A model generated the notes under the pieces. The model was not told the origin of the DNA, did no database searches, and worked only from the letters and a program-made list of their open reading frames with translations. Positions 54,317 through 64,000 of a stretch of DNA of 64,000 nt are shown here, in pieces. Both the position numbers and the translations under genes were made by a program. Source of the stretch: Campanula takesimana (Eukaryota > Streptophyta > Magnoliopsida > Asterales > Campanulaceae); the NCBI GenBank assembly GCA_026119855.1, contig JAOWBW010002200.1:47903-111902 (forward strand). The letters run 5' to 3'. Position 1 is the stretch's first letter. Each line of letters opens with the position of its first letter.

Positions 54317-56999
54317 TGTCGTGACCCCGAACCCCGCGGCCCGAGATCGCGAGCTGGACGTCGACTTAAAACCAAAACTCTAAAATATAGAAGTTAAAAA
54401 TTCCATTTTGAACCAAAAGATGATAACACAAGGTTTTACAAATCCAAGTTTAAATCAACAAAGTACATCCAACATAAGCTCCACAGCTTATACACAAAAG
54501 AATAAAATATACAATTCTTAATGACGTCAATAATGGTAAAACTATCCCCAAAAGGTTATACATTTAAATAATGTAAACCGATCCATAACAACCTGCCCCA
54601 AAATCTCAAACCTCTCGACGTCCTCCTCGATCCGCAAATCCTAATCCTTTTCCTCCTGGGGGGGGGGGGGGTTAAGGAAAAACAAAGATGGAAATAAACG
54701 GGGTGAGATAAAATCTCAGTAAGTTACTAATGTAACTACATGACATGCTAATATACAATGACCGATAGCAATTAACATAAGATAGATAGCAGCGGAATAA
54801 TAAGTGACATGCTGTCGAACAGTAACATCCAATAGTCAATCATATAAATAAACATATAACAACAAATGAGAGGCTCCCTATCGCCAACCGTCCCATACCG
54901 GTTGGAAATAACGACCAGCTCAACATGCAACACATAAAGCTGAAATAAACACTCATAAGTGGATACATAGCCAAGGTTTTCCAAACCGGGACATCCAAAT
55001 AAAGGATCGCTGCGCAGCTTCAATAATCAACAATCAACATCTTCATCATAGCATGAAAGCCGAAGAGAAAACCCCGGTCAGAAACGACCAATCAACCCAT
55101 CAATCAAACAAACCATCTTCATAGTAGCATAAAAGCTGAAGAGAAACCCGGTACCGGAACCCGTAACCAAATGAAGTGTCACAAAGGACGGGAGACATGC
55201 CACAAAGTCATGCTCCAAGTAAAGCTAAAGTGCACACAAAGGAGCTAGCTCTTCTCACATCCAAGGCCAATCTGGAGGAGGGTAATAATTGGGCAAAACA
55301 ATGGTCAATATCATAATGGACTTGGCTTGTGCCATTATAATATTTCGCATCGCCCGAAACACACACAAAATACCAGCTGGACTTTCAAGTAAAGGCTAAG
55401 TAATAAGATACTAGCACAATAAACAACCATTGATTCCAAAGTAGGGAATCATTCCAATTAATCATCATAAAAGATGCAAACGATTACTCAAGAAGAGTTC
55501 AACAACAATAGCACAAGGAGTTTCTCATAAAAGAGCACAACAACGATAAACGGAATTTCTCATAAAGAGCACAACAACAATAATTATTAGAACCCGATAA
55601 TTCCATAAAGAGGAACCATACAAAATACATTCCAAATATGATACTCACAAGTTACCCATAAAGAACATAACCCAAACGGTCACTCACAAATAGTACAACG
55701 ACTATAACCCAAAATTATCCCAAACGAATCCAAAATGTTACACTTATTAGAACATGATCACGACCGGACTAAACCCTACACTTTAGTGTTCAACAACAAT
55801 CCTCTAGGTATTATGGGACATCGCCTAAAACTTAGACCAAGTCCTACTCGAAAATCAATTCGATTGGAACAACCACGAACACATCATAAGATGCCCAAAC
55901 ACCCAATAAAATCCCGAAGTATAAAACTTATAACTTAACTAAACAACCTATACCATCTTGTAGTACTCGAAGAGAGCTTCGAAACGATAGTTTACACGCC
56001 TAAAACGGAGTCCGGATGAGAAAGTTATGGCCTCCGGAAGATCGAACGAAAAACGGACAAACTGGAAAAAAGGGGGGATGCGCGCGCCTCCAAGAAAAGT
56101 GATGCGCGCGCCTCCAAAGGTCAGAATGCTGCGTTTTCGAAGCATAAAATGGTGCGCGCGCCTCCCAAAACATGGTGCGCGCGCCTCCTTGCCCGGAGGG
56201 ACGAAATCCGGCAAAAAACTGGGTTTCTACCATTTTTTCTTACCCATTTCATATTACAACCAAAACCAAACATAATCAACCTTCCACCAAGCATAAAGAT
56301 GAACCCAAAACAACTTATAACTAGAATGGGGACTCAAATAATACCATTTATCAACCAAGATCAAGATTCAAACCCAACATTCCTAAAATCACCATTTTTG
56401 ACCAAAACTCAAAATAAATTCCAAATAAATTCCAAATTCAACCAAACTTCAAATATAACACATCAAGAATAATATAAACATGATATGAACACTTTAGCAT
56501 AAAATGGGGGAAAAGCAACTTACCCGGATTTTCTCAAAGTTGCCGGAACTCGAAATTTCTTGGCTTCCTACGATCCTATCGACGATCTAAACAAGATTCA
56601 TGTTTTAAGAATTGAGAAATAAAGAGAGGAAGATGATGGAAATGTAGAGAGAAGTGAGAGAGAAAACTTACCCATTGCTAGAGAGAGAGGGAGATGGCTG
56701 GAAAGTGAGGGAGAGGTGAGGGAGAAGAGAGGGTGTAGGGGAATTATTTCCAAAACTTACACTCAGGCCCCTCCTCTACACTACACACAAATACTTACAC
56801 TCCCTACTAACTATTAAGACCCAACAATATTACACTAACCCGAATGACTCAAATAAAATGCTAGGCATAAATATTATAACACATAAAGTGCACACATAAA
56901 TATTTAAATAAATAATAATTTAAATAAATAAATAAGCAAATAAATAAATAATAATTATTTATTACCAATAAAATAGAGCCTAGATTTCGGGTCGTGACA
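54317..56999 (-). repeat. 3' LTR of T1
   Basis: 2683 bp with TG...CA ends. It contains four GCGCGC blocks (56079-56189), each followed by CTCC. A TATA-like sequence (TTATAAGTTTTATA, minus strand, near 55936-55920) lies about 150 bases further along the transcript direction. A run of 14 G lies at 54658-54671. Confidence 0.9.
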
Positions 57000-58439
57000 T
57001 TCACTCCCCCTTAAAGAAAATTCGACCCGAATTTTAACGAGACTTACCCGAAAGACCCAATAACTACGGATACGATAGTTCCGCCATTTCTCAAATTCCT
57101 CAATTGTCCATTCTAAACCACCACGTAGTAACCCTAAATAATGTTCCCAATACCACGACCTCTCGCACATAACTTCCTTCAATCATAATCTTCACTACTA
57201 ATTAGAATCCATAATCAAAATTGGAGAATCCCAATTGCTCCCAAACATAACTCTCGAGATATCCCAAGCTCACCTTACTCATAACCTTAACTACACCGCA
57301 AAGGTACTTCCATTTGTAATCGCATACTTAGTATTATTCCCCAGAAATTCCAAACATTCCATCTCGAGCTTAATTAGCTTTTAAAATATGAAAAGCTAAA
57401 GAAATTTTCCATCCCCATAATATTCACCAAAGGCTATATCTCTAAAGATTCCCATTATAGTGCTCTCGCTCTAGGTAGCACTTTAAACTAGAGGTGTAAT
57501 ATAAATACAAAATGCTCACTTAAACCTACATCATAATATCATCGTCATAACACTCCAATCCTTGAAAGCCTAAAATAATTACGAATACTCAATAGTCCGA
57601 AAATGGTCTAAATTTTATCTTCAAGTGATTTCCTCTAGCTCCCTTTTAAGTTATAATCCGTGCTCATATACCCAAAGGAAATCAACGAACTCTAAATTCA
57701 ATAGTTAACCCCATTTAGTCTCTCACGCATACCTTTATTAACTTAATGATACTTAAGCTCAATGGTACTATCAAAATCATAAACCAATTAGCTAGCCTCA
57801 TTCCAATAGCTCCATTACCAAATCACAATATTCTTTAATTATGCTCAAGTATTGATACTCAACTTTCTTCACACACCCTTGATCCAATTCGGTAACGCCA
57901 CCAAGAAGGGATTTAGAACCATAGAACCACTATCTAACCAAAATTTCAAAATGCCTTTAACATAGATTGAGAAATTATTACTCTCCCAAAATGTACTTAG
58001 TCCTTTCTAACTTAACACGCTTACCACCATTAATGATCGGAACTCCTACAATAAACTCATCATCCATAACAAATTGTATACCTCACCATACTAATCCATT
58101 CCGATGCATTCACGGAGATGTACTAAAAGTGACCAAAAATTTCCTTAAGAGATCCTCATTGAATCCTCAACTCTTATAACTCAACCGATGCCATAAGGAC
58201 ATTGATCTAAATATTAGCATTACAACCTTGTACTATAACAACTCAATTTAACCCAAGGTTCTCCCCAATTACTAGGTACTATTCAGAAATAAAATAGAAA
58301 TTTCACAAACGATAAATACGCCCAACAATTCACCGAAACTAAATACTCGGATTTCAATTAAGGAAAGATAGGTATAACTCTACCCAAATGAACAGTCTCA
58401 AACAGTTTAAGAAATTAGTAATGGAGAATATAACAATCC
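57000..58439. other. unassigned AT-rich internal region of T1
   Basis: No open frame with a recognisable domain on either strand. It occupies the place where RT, RNase H and integrase would be in an autonomous relative. I see no sequence that is clearly derived from them. Confidence 0.5.
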
Positions 58440-58694
58440 CCCTACAACAATAGACTAAAGCAATAGTAACATCAAAATCTTGTAATAGCAACATGGCTAA
58501 TTAGCAGGTAAGTTATATCTACCTTTAAGCACAACATGAGCACATAAGACTCCATCAGACATCCTACACTCCTCCATAGGAGTAGACACTGACAACACAT
58601 AAGTCAAAGACTCAAAAGAAATAAATGCAACTAATGCACAGAAACACATAAATGCGATGACCCTAAAATGCACGCGCTCGCTCTCACGACGCAA
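58440..58694 (-). pseudogene. aspartic protease remnant of T1
   Basis: Minus-strand text with blocks VSTPMEECRMSDGVLC, ALVAFISFESL and LLLQDFDVTIAL resembles the middle of Tekay-type proteases (typically VSTPMG...C and DFDVILGMDWL). The catalytic DSG block is not found. Frameshifts and stops are present. Confidence 0.45.
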
Positions 58695-59801
58695 ATTAAT
58701 ACCTCCTGAAATTATCCATTACCTGGTGAGTGCTGATTGATTGCAAATACTCTACCCAAAATCTTGGGCTTCCCGAAGCATCCCTCTTCTGACCCTGTGA
58801 TATTCCAGTTCCTGTCCCCGATGACTGAACTCTAAACCTCGGACAATCTTTAACAAAGTGCCCCAACTGACCACACTTCACACATTTTCCTTGCTTCTTC
58901 CAACACTTGTCTTCTGAGTGTCCTTTCCTCTGACAGTAACTGCAGACTTTCCCATTTCGTGTACCCTTATTAGAACCTTGATTTCCTACTATTGGTTGCC
59001 TTGAAGTTGCCTTCTGAATCGAGTTTGCACTCCAAAATGACCTCTGTTATCCGAATGTTGCTATTGTGACTTACTCTGCCCTCCTTGCTTACCCGGGTTA
59101 ACCATCTCAGTCTTCCTTCTGTGTTCCCCAATATTCTGCTCAATCAAGTAGGCTCGATCTACCGCATCCTGATAAGTCTGAATCCGATGTGCTATAAACT
59201 GAGTCCGGATGGATGTCTTCAACCCCTGATTAATCTCATCGTTTTCTGCTCCTCGGGTCCGCACAAGGTAGTCACAACACCTGGCTGATTCTATGAACTT
59301 AACTGAATACTGAGCTACTGACATCAAGCCTTGCTCCAAGCTGAGGAACTCGATCTCTTTCCGGTTTTGATCCACTAGAGAGATAAAATGATCCTTGAAT
59401 TTCCTCACGAACCACTCCCAAGGATATGGTACAAGAGTCACATCCCAACTGGTCTTCAGTGCCTTCCACCAATGTCCGCAGCTCCCACGAGCTTATAAGC
59501 TGAATACAGAACCCTATCCTCATCAGTGCAACCAAAGACCTCATAGATTTTCTCCATCAATTCCAACCATAGTTCGTCCGTCTTCCAATCCGGCTCACCG
59601 TCGTACTCACTTGGGTTTCAACTTCAAGAACTGCTCCAACCCAAATCGCGGAGGTCCTACATGTTCCTCTCTCGGCCTTTGGTCATGAATTGCTTTCACG
59701 GCCGCTTCAAACCTGTCCTGAAACACTGCACGGTTTTCTTCCCGTAGACCATTAAGATTCTGAGTCCCACTAGAAGCTTCACCAATTCTTCTTCTAGCCA
59801 T
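58695..59801 (-). pseudogene. gag of T1
   Basis: Starts at ATG 59801 (MARRRIGEASSGTQN). Frameshifts near 59610 and 59450 separate the first part (PPRFGLEQFLKL, then DWKTDELWLELMEKIYEVFGCTDEDRVLYSAYKL) from the capsid-like part (59441-59061, WEWFVRKFKDHFIS and SLEQGLMSVAQYSVKFIE). Downstream are two CCHC knuckles of the C-x2-C-x4-H-x4-C type (CQRKGHSEDKC, then CVKCGQLGHFVKDCP) around 58930-58830. The product would be the structural protein of the particle. Stops after the knuckles and the frameshifts make this copy defective, unless some indels are sequence errors. Confidence 0.75.
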
Positions 59802-59907
59802 TTCGAACAAATACCTGCATAAAACCTTAACCGTTACTCACTCCGCACATAACTACCCTCCTAGGTCATTCTAGTCCACCTATACTTATACATAGAGCTA
59901 GACCATA

Positions 59908-59919
59908 GCTCTGATACCA
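59908..59919 (-). other. primer-binding site of T1 (initiator Met type)
   Basis: TGGTATCAGAGC on the minus strand, two bases inside the 5' LTR. This is the standard plant retrotransposon site complementary to initiator tRNA-Met. Confidence 0.9.
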
Positions 59920-59921
59920 AC

Positions 59922-62590
59922 TGTCGCGACCCCGAACCCCGCGGCCCGAGATCGCGAGCTGGACGTCGACTTAAAACCAAAACTCTAAAATATAGAAGTT
60001 AAAAATTCCATTTTGAACCAAAAGATGATAACACAAGGTTTTACAAATCCAAGTTTAAATCAACAAAGTACATCCAACATAAGCTCCACAGCTTATACAC
60101 AAAAGAATAAAATATACAATTCTTAATGATGTCAATAATGGTAAAACTATCCCCAAAAGGTTATACATTTAAATATGTAAACCGATCCATAACAACCTGC
60201 CCCAAAATCTCAACCTCTCGACGTCCTCCTCGATCCGCAAATCCTAATCCTTTTCCTCCTGGGGGGGGGGGGGTTAAGGAAAAACAAAGATGGAAATAAA
60301 CGGGGTGAGATAAAATCTCAGTAAGTTACTAATGCAACTACATGACATGCTAATATACAATGACCGATAGCAATTAACATAAGATAGATAGCAGCGGAAT
60401 AATAAGTGACATGCTGTCGAACAGTAACATCCAATAGTCAATCATATAAATAAACATATAACAACAAATGAGAGGCTCCCTATCGTCAACGTCCCATACC
60501 GGTTGGAAATAACGACCAGCTCAACATGCAACACATAAAGCTGAAATAAACACTCATAAGTGGATACATAGCCAAGGTTTTCCAAACCGGGACATCCAAA
60601 TAAAGGATCGCTGCGCAGCTTCAATAATCAACAATCAACATCTTCATCATAGCATGAAAGCCGAAGAGAAAACCCCGGTCAGAAACGACCAATCAACCCA
60701 TCAATCAAACAAACCATCTTCATAGTAGCAAAAAGCTGAAGAGAAACCCTGGTACCGGAACCCGTAACCAAATGAAGTGTCACAAAGGACGGGAGACATG
60801 CCACAAAGTCTGCTCCAAGTAAAGCTAAAGTGCACACAAAGGAGCTAGCTCTTCTCACATCCAAGGCCAATCTGGAGGAGGGTAATAATGGGCAAAACAA
60901 TGGTCAATATCATAATGGACTTGGCTTGTGCCATTATAATATTTCGCATCGCCCGAAACACACACAAAATACCAGCTGGACTTTCAAGTAAAGGCTAAGT
61001 AATAAGATACTAGCACAATAAACAACCATTGATTCCAAAGTAGGGAATCATTCTAATTAATCATCATAAAAGATGCAAACGATTACTCAAGAAGAGTTCA
61101 ACAACAATAGCACAAGGAGTTTCTCATAAAAGAGCACAACAACGATAAACGGAATTTCTCATAAAGAGCACAACAACAATAATTATTAGAACCCGATAAT
61201 TCCATAAAGAGGAACCATACAAAATACATTCCAAATATGATACTCACAAGTTACCCATAAAGAACATAACCCAAACGGTCACTCACAAATAGTACAACGA
61301 CTATAACCCAAAATTATCCCAAACGAATCCAAATGTTACACTTATTAGAACATGATCACGACGGACTAAACCCTACACTTTAGTGTTCAACAACAACCTC
61401 TAGGTATTATGGGACATCGCCTAAAACCTAGACCAAGTCCTACTCGAAATCAATTCGATTGGAACAACCACGAACACATCATAAGATGCCAAACACCCAA
61501 TAAAATCCCGAAGTATAAAACTTATAACTTAACTAAAAAACCTATACCATCTTGTAGTACTCGAAGAGAGCTTCGAAACGATAGTTTACATGCCTAAAAC
61601 GGAGTCCGGATGAGAAAGTTATGGCCTCCGGAAGATCGAACGAAAAACGGACAAACTGAAAAAAGGGGGGATGCGCGCGCCTCCAAGAAAAGTGATGCGC
61701 GCGCCTCCATAGGTCAGAATGCTGCGTTTTCGAATCATAAAATGGTGCGCGCAGCCTCCCAAAACACGTGTGCGCGCGCTCCTTGCCCGGAGGGACGAAA
61801 TCCGGCCAAAAACTGGGTTTCTACCATTTTTTTCTTACCCATTTCATATTACAACCAAAACCAAACATAATCAACCTTCCACCAAGCATAAAGATGAACC
61901 CAAAACAACTTATAACTAGAATGTGGACTCAAATAATACCATTTATCAACCAAGATCAGATTCAAACCCAACATTCCTAAAATCACCATTTTTGACCAAA
62001 ACTCAAATAAATTCCAAATAAATTCCAAATTCAACCAAACTTCAAATATAACACATCAAGCATAATATAAACATGATATGAACACTTTAGCATAAAATGG
62101 GGGAAAGCAACTTACCCGGATTTTCTCAAAGTTGCCGGAACTCGAAATTTCTTGGCTTCCTACGATCCTATCGACGATCTAAACAAGATTCATGTTTTAA
62201 GAATTGAGAAATAAAGAGAGGAAGATGATGGAAATGTAGAGAGAAGTGAGAGAGAAACTTACCCATTGCTAGAGAGAGAGGGAGATGGCTGGAAAGTGAG
62301 GGAGAGGTGAGGGAGAAGAGAGGGTGTAGGGGAATTATTTCCAAAACTTACACTCAGGCCCCTCCTCTACACTACACACAAATACTTACACTCCCTACTA
62401 ACTATTAAGACCCAACAATATTACACTAACCCGAATGACTCAAATAAAATGCTAGGCATAAATATTATAACACATAAAGTGCACACATAAATATTTAAAT
62501 AAATAATAATTTAAATAAATAAATAAGCAAATAAATAAATAATAATTATTTATTACCAATAAAATAGAGCCTAGATTTCGGGTCGTGACA
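59922..62590 (-). repeat. 5' LTR of T1
   Basis: 2669 bp, partner of 54317-56999. Most differences are one-base losses in this copy. The GCGCGC cluster is at 61671-61782, with the last two blocks altered. Confidence 0.9.
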
Positions 62591-62771
62591 AATAGTGCTA
62601 AGAATTCCTCTAAGTTGGTCTAAGTTCAGATTGGGGTACTTACAGAGTCCCCCCGGCAACGTCGCTTTAGGAAAGTGGGGTTGTCGACCAAAAAAGCATC
62701 CCAATCTGTCTATGATGGGAGGACGGTTTGACCGATGTGGTTGCATGGTTAGACCTAGGGGTATAGGATTC

Positions 62772-62810
62772 CTATGTATCCCTTTTGCGGGGAATCAAGC
62801 CTTAACATAG
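62772..62810 (-). ncRNA. conserved CTATG/CATAG double-stem motif, W copy
   Basis: Outer arms CTATG and CATAG, with inner stem TCCC/GGGA (62779-62782 with 62790-62793). Compared with CTACG/CGTAG elsewhere, the fourth outer pair is changed on both sides. Confidence 0.5.
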
Positions 62811-62838
62811 TTCGGGGGGGCGAGAGATTTTAAGGCTT

Positions 62839-63036
62839 CTCAAACCTAAGGGTGACCGTTAAGGTCAGGTGAGGAACTTGGCATCTCAAACCTAAGGGTG
62901 ACCGTTAACGTCGGGTGAGGAACTTGGCGTCTCAAACCTAAGGGTGACTGTTAAGGTCGGGTGAGGAACTTGGCGTCTCAAGCCTAAGGGTGACCGTTAA
63001 GGTCGGGTGAGGAACTTGGCGTCTCAAACCTAAGGC
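62839..63036. repeat. 46-bp tandem repeat of W
   Basis: Four full units and a partial fifth, with blocks CTCAAACCTAAGGGTGACCG, TTAAGGTCGGGTGAGG and AACTTGGCGT. Units start at 62839, 62885, 62931, 62977 and 63023. Confidence 0.93.
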
Positions 63037-63073
63037 TTTTGTAATGATAGCCTAACCAAAAGAGAGATACATG

Positions 63074-63188
63074 TCATCCTCTCCTAAAGCCTAGTGGAAT
63101 ATCTATCATTCTCTCCTAAAGCGTAGGGGAATATCTGTCATTCTCTCCTAAAGCGTAGGGGAATATCCGTCATTCTCTCCTAAAACGG
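63074..63188. repeat. 32-bp tandem repeat of W
   Basis: About 3.5 copies of a unit with blocks CATTCTCTCCTAAAGCGTAG and GGGAATATCTGT. Confidence 0.9.
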
Positions 63189-63199
63189 ACTTGACTCTC

Positions 63200-63730
63200 A
63201 ATTCATTTGAGCGTGGCCACACATTTCATCAATCTCACTCTTCGAGTGGTCTAAGCTGATATCTCTCTTGAGAGAGGGACAAATCCCATATTGACTTATC
63301 ATTCTTCCCTACAAAAATTTGATTATGCTAATCATAGCCTTTATAACTACCTGGTTAAGGGTAGTGTTTGACTATGTCAAACATAACGTTCATCATGTGG
63401 AAGACCATGATAATCTCAGGTCTAAGGATATCAAATGATATGACTATCTGAGATTTAATTATGACATTTGACCATGACATAAATCTCATAGTGGGACATG
63501 TCCAGTACTTGTTCACCAACAAGTACCCATAAGTTTAATTTGTATCACATACACATGATCATCACATGATCATCGATTAAACTTATACTAGTTCTTCATA
63601 AGTACTAGGGACAAAGTTTATTATATAAACATGCAAAACATCTAATAATCCAAGGTTGTTATCTCTATAACAAATGAGAACATGACATAATGTAAGGCCT
63701 TTCTCAAGGGCCTAGTCATAATCTCCAACA
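63200..63730 (-). mobile_element. possible Copia-type LTR end
   Basis: On the minus strand position 63730 starts TGTTGGAGATTATGACTAGG, a start typical of many plant Copia LTRs. The following AT-rich sequence, without coding potential, fits an LTR. The left boundary is not resolved (placed at about 63200), and no partner LTR or target duplication is visible in the window. Confidence 0.3.
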
Positions 63731-64000
63731 GGAACACCCACATTTCATTGGAGATTTGTCTCTACACAAAGAGACTTCCCCAAAACATTGGTTTTAATTT
63801 TTATTTAACAATTAAATACCAAATTATTACTTTGTTGTTACAAATAATATTCTCTAACTTAATTAGAGAATTTACTCAAGAATAAATTGCTAATTAAGTA
63901 AGAGAATTAACACAATTTATTTCTTGTAACAACCCATCTTAATAAACCTCTTAATTTCGTGATGGAATAACAATTAGAGTTTAATTATTCCAAAGTTTAA
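63731..64000. other. AT-rich sequence to window end
   Basis: Nothing recognisable. It may be the inside or the flank of the possible Copia-type element. Confidence 0.3.

Larger units (their letters stand above)
54317..62590 (-). mobile_element. T1: complete gag-only Ty3/gypsy element (Tekay/Del-like)
   Basis: An 8.3-kb minus-oriented element inserted in the W LTR, with target duplication AATAG (54312-54316 and 62591-62595). Very long LTRs (54317-56999 and 59922-62590) flank only 2.9 kb of internal DNA. The primer site at 59919-59908 reads TGGTATCAGAGC, the initiator-Met type. The polypurine tract beside the left LTR reads TTTAAGGGGGAGTGAA on the minus strand. It encodes a broken gag with two zinc knuckles and a protease remnant, and no RT or integrase. 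Gag sequence and LTR start TGTCACGACCC suggest the Tekay/Del chromovirus group, with moderate certainty. Confidence 0.92.
52793..64000 (-). mobile_element. W: Tat-like LTR retrotransposon, 3' part, interrupted by T1
   Basis: The left LTR runs from TGTGAGATACC (52793) to GGTACTTACA (62644) and is split by T1 at 54317-62590. Without T1 it is about 1573 bp. Immediately inside, the minus strand has a purine tract (GCCGGGGGGACTC), so W is minus-oriented and this is its 3' LTR. The next 550 bp hold a conserved stem-loop and two tandem repeats. The rest of W lies beyond the window or is interrupted near 63200. The LTR contains GGAGTCGCCACC, also found in X/Y/N1 LTRs, so W is a distant relative. A partial copy lies at 16274-16944. 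Confidence 0.75.

Noticed and set aside
57000..58439. Hidden RT or integrase of T1
   Set aside because: No YIDD-, RNase H- or DDE-like block was found in any frame on either strand.

Overview
The window is repeat-dense plant nuclear DNA, almost certainly from a eudicot; the sequence alone does not place it further. The evidence is nested LTR retrotransposons of plant-specific Ty3/gypsy groups (Tat-type with a second RNase H, and a Tekay/Del-like gag-only element), a Stowaway MITE, foldback elements, and one spliced receptor-like kinase gene with GT-AG introns. No bacterial, organellar or CRISPR features were seen.

Layout. 1-3036: minus-strand remnant (N2) of a non-autonomous Tat-like element. 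3037-11205: plus-strand remnant X with RNase H, integrase, a long 3' region carrying two antisense genes (one with a plant mobile domain), a tandem repeat and an LTR. 11206-16273: minus-strand remnant Y with protease/G-patch, gag, 5' leader and LTR; the X and Y LTRs are inverted to each other, so the block is rearranged. 16274-16944: piece of a W-type LTR. 16945-19682: 3' end of a plus-strand Tat element V with a degenerate antisense PF04195-like gene. 19683-25099: host DNA with a kinase gene in which a FERONIA-like kinase is joined in frame by splicing to a SERK-like pseudokinase, a tandem-kinase architecture. 25100-37720: complete Tat element Z (TSD AATAA, tRNA-Glu-type primer site) with nearly intact gag-pol and two antisense genes. 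37721-41484: AT-rich host DNA with two foldback elements set in TA repeats and a Stowaway MITE. 41485-50665: complete non-autonomous element N1 (TSD ATCAT) with a shortened Gag and hairpin-rich 3' repeats. 50666-52792: host DNA with tandem repeats and a microsatellite. 52793-64000: element W, whose left LTR is split by a complete gag-only element T1 (54317-62590, TSD AATAG, initiator-Met primer site).

How the parts relate. X, Y, N1 and N2 share LTR termini, leader and a tRNA-Arg-type primer site, so N1/N2 look like non-autonomous partners of the X/Y family. Element 3' regions hold small stem-loops with compensating base changes, CG-rich palindrome clusters close to TATA boxes, and antisense genes with their own TATA boxes. 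These recurrent signals and the tandem kinase are the most interesting content. Many frames are broken by single-base indels, and some of these may be consensus errors.
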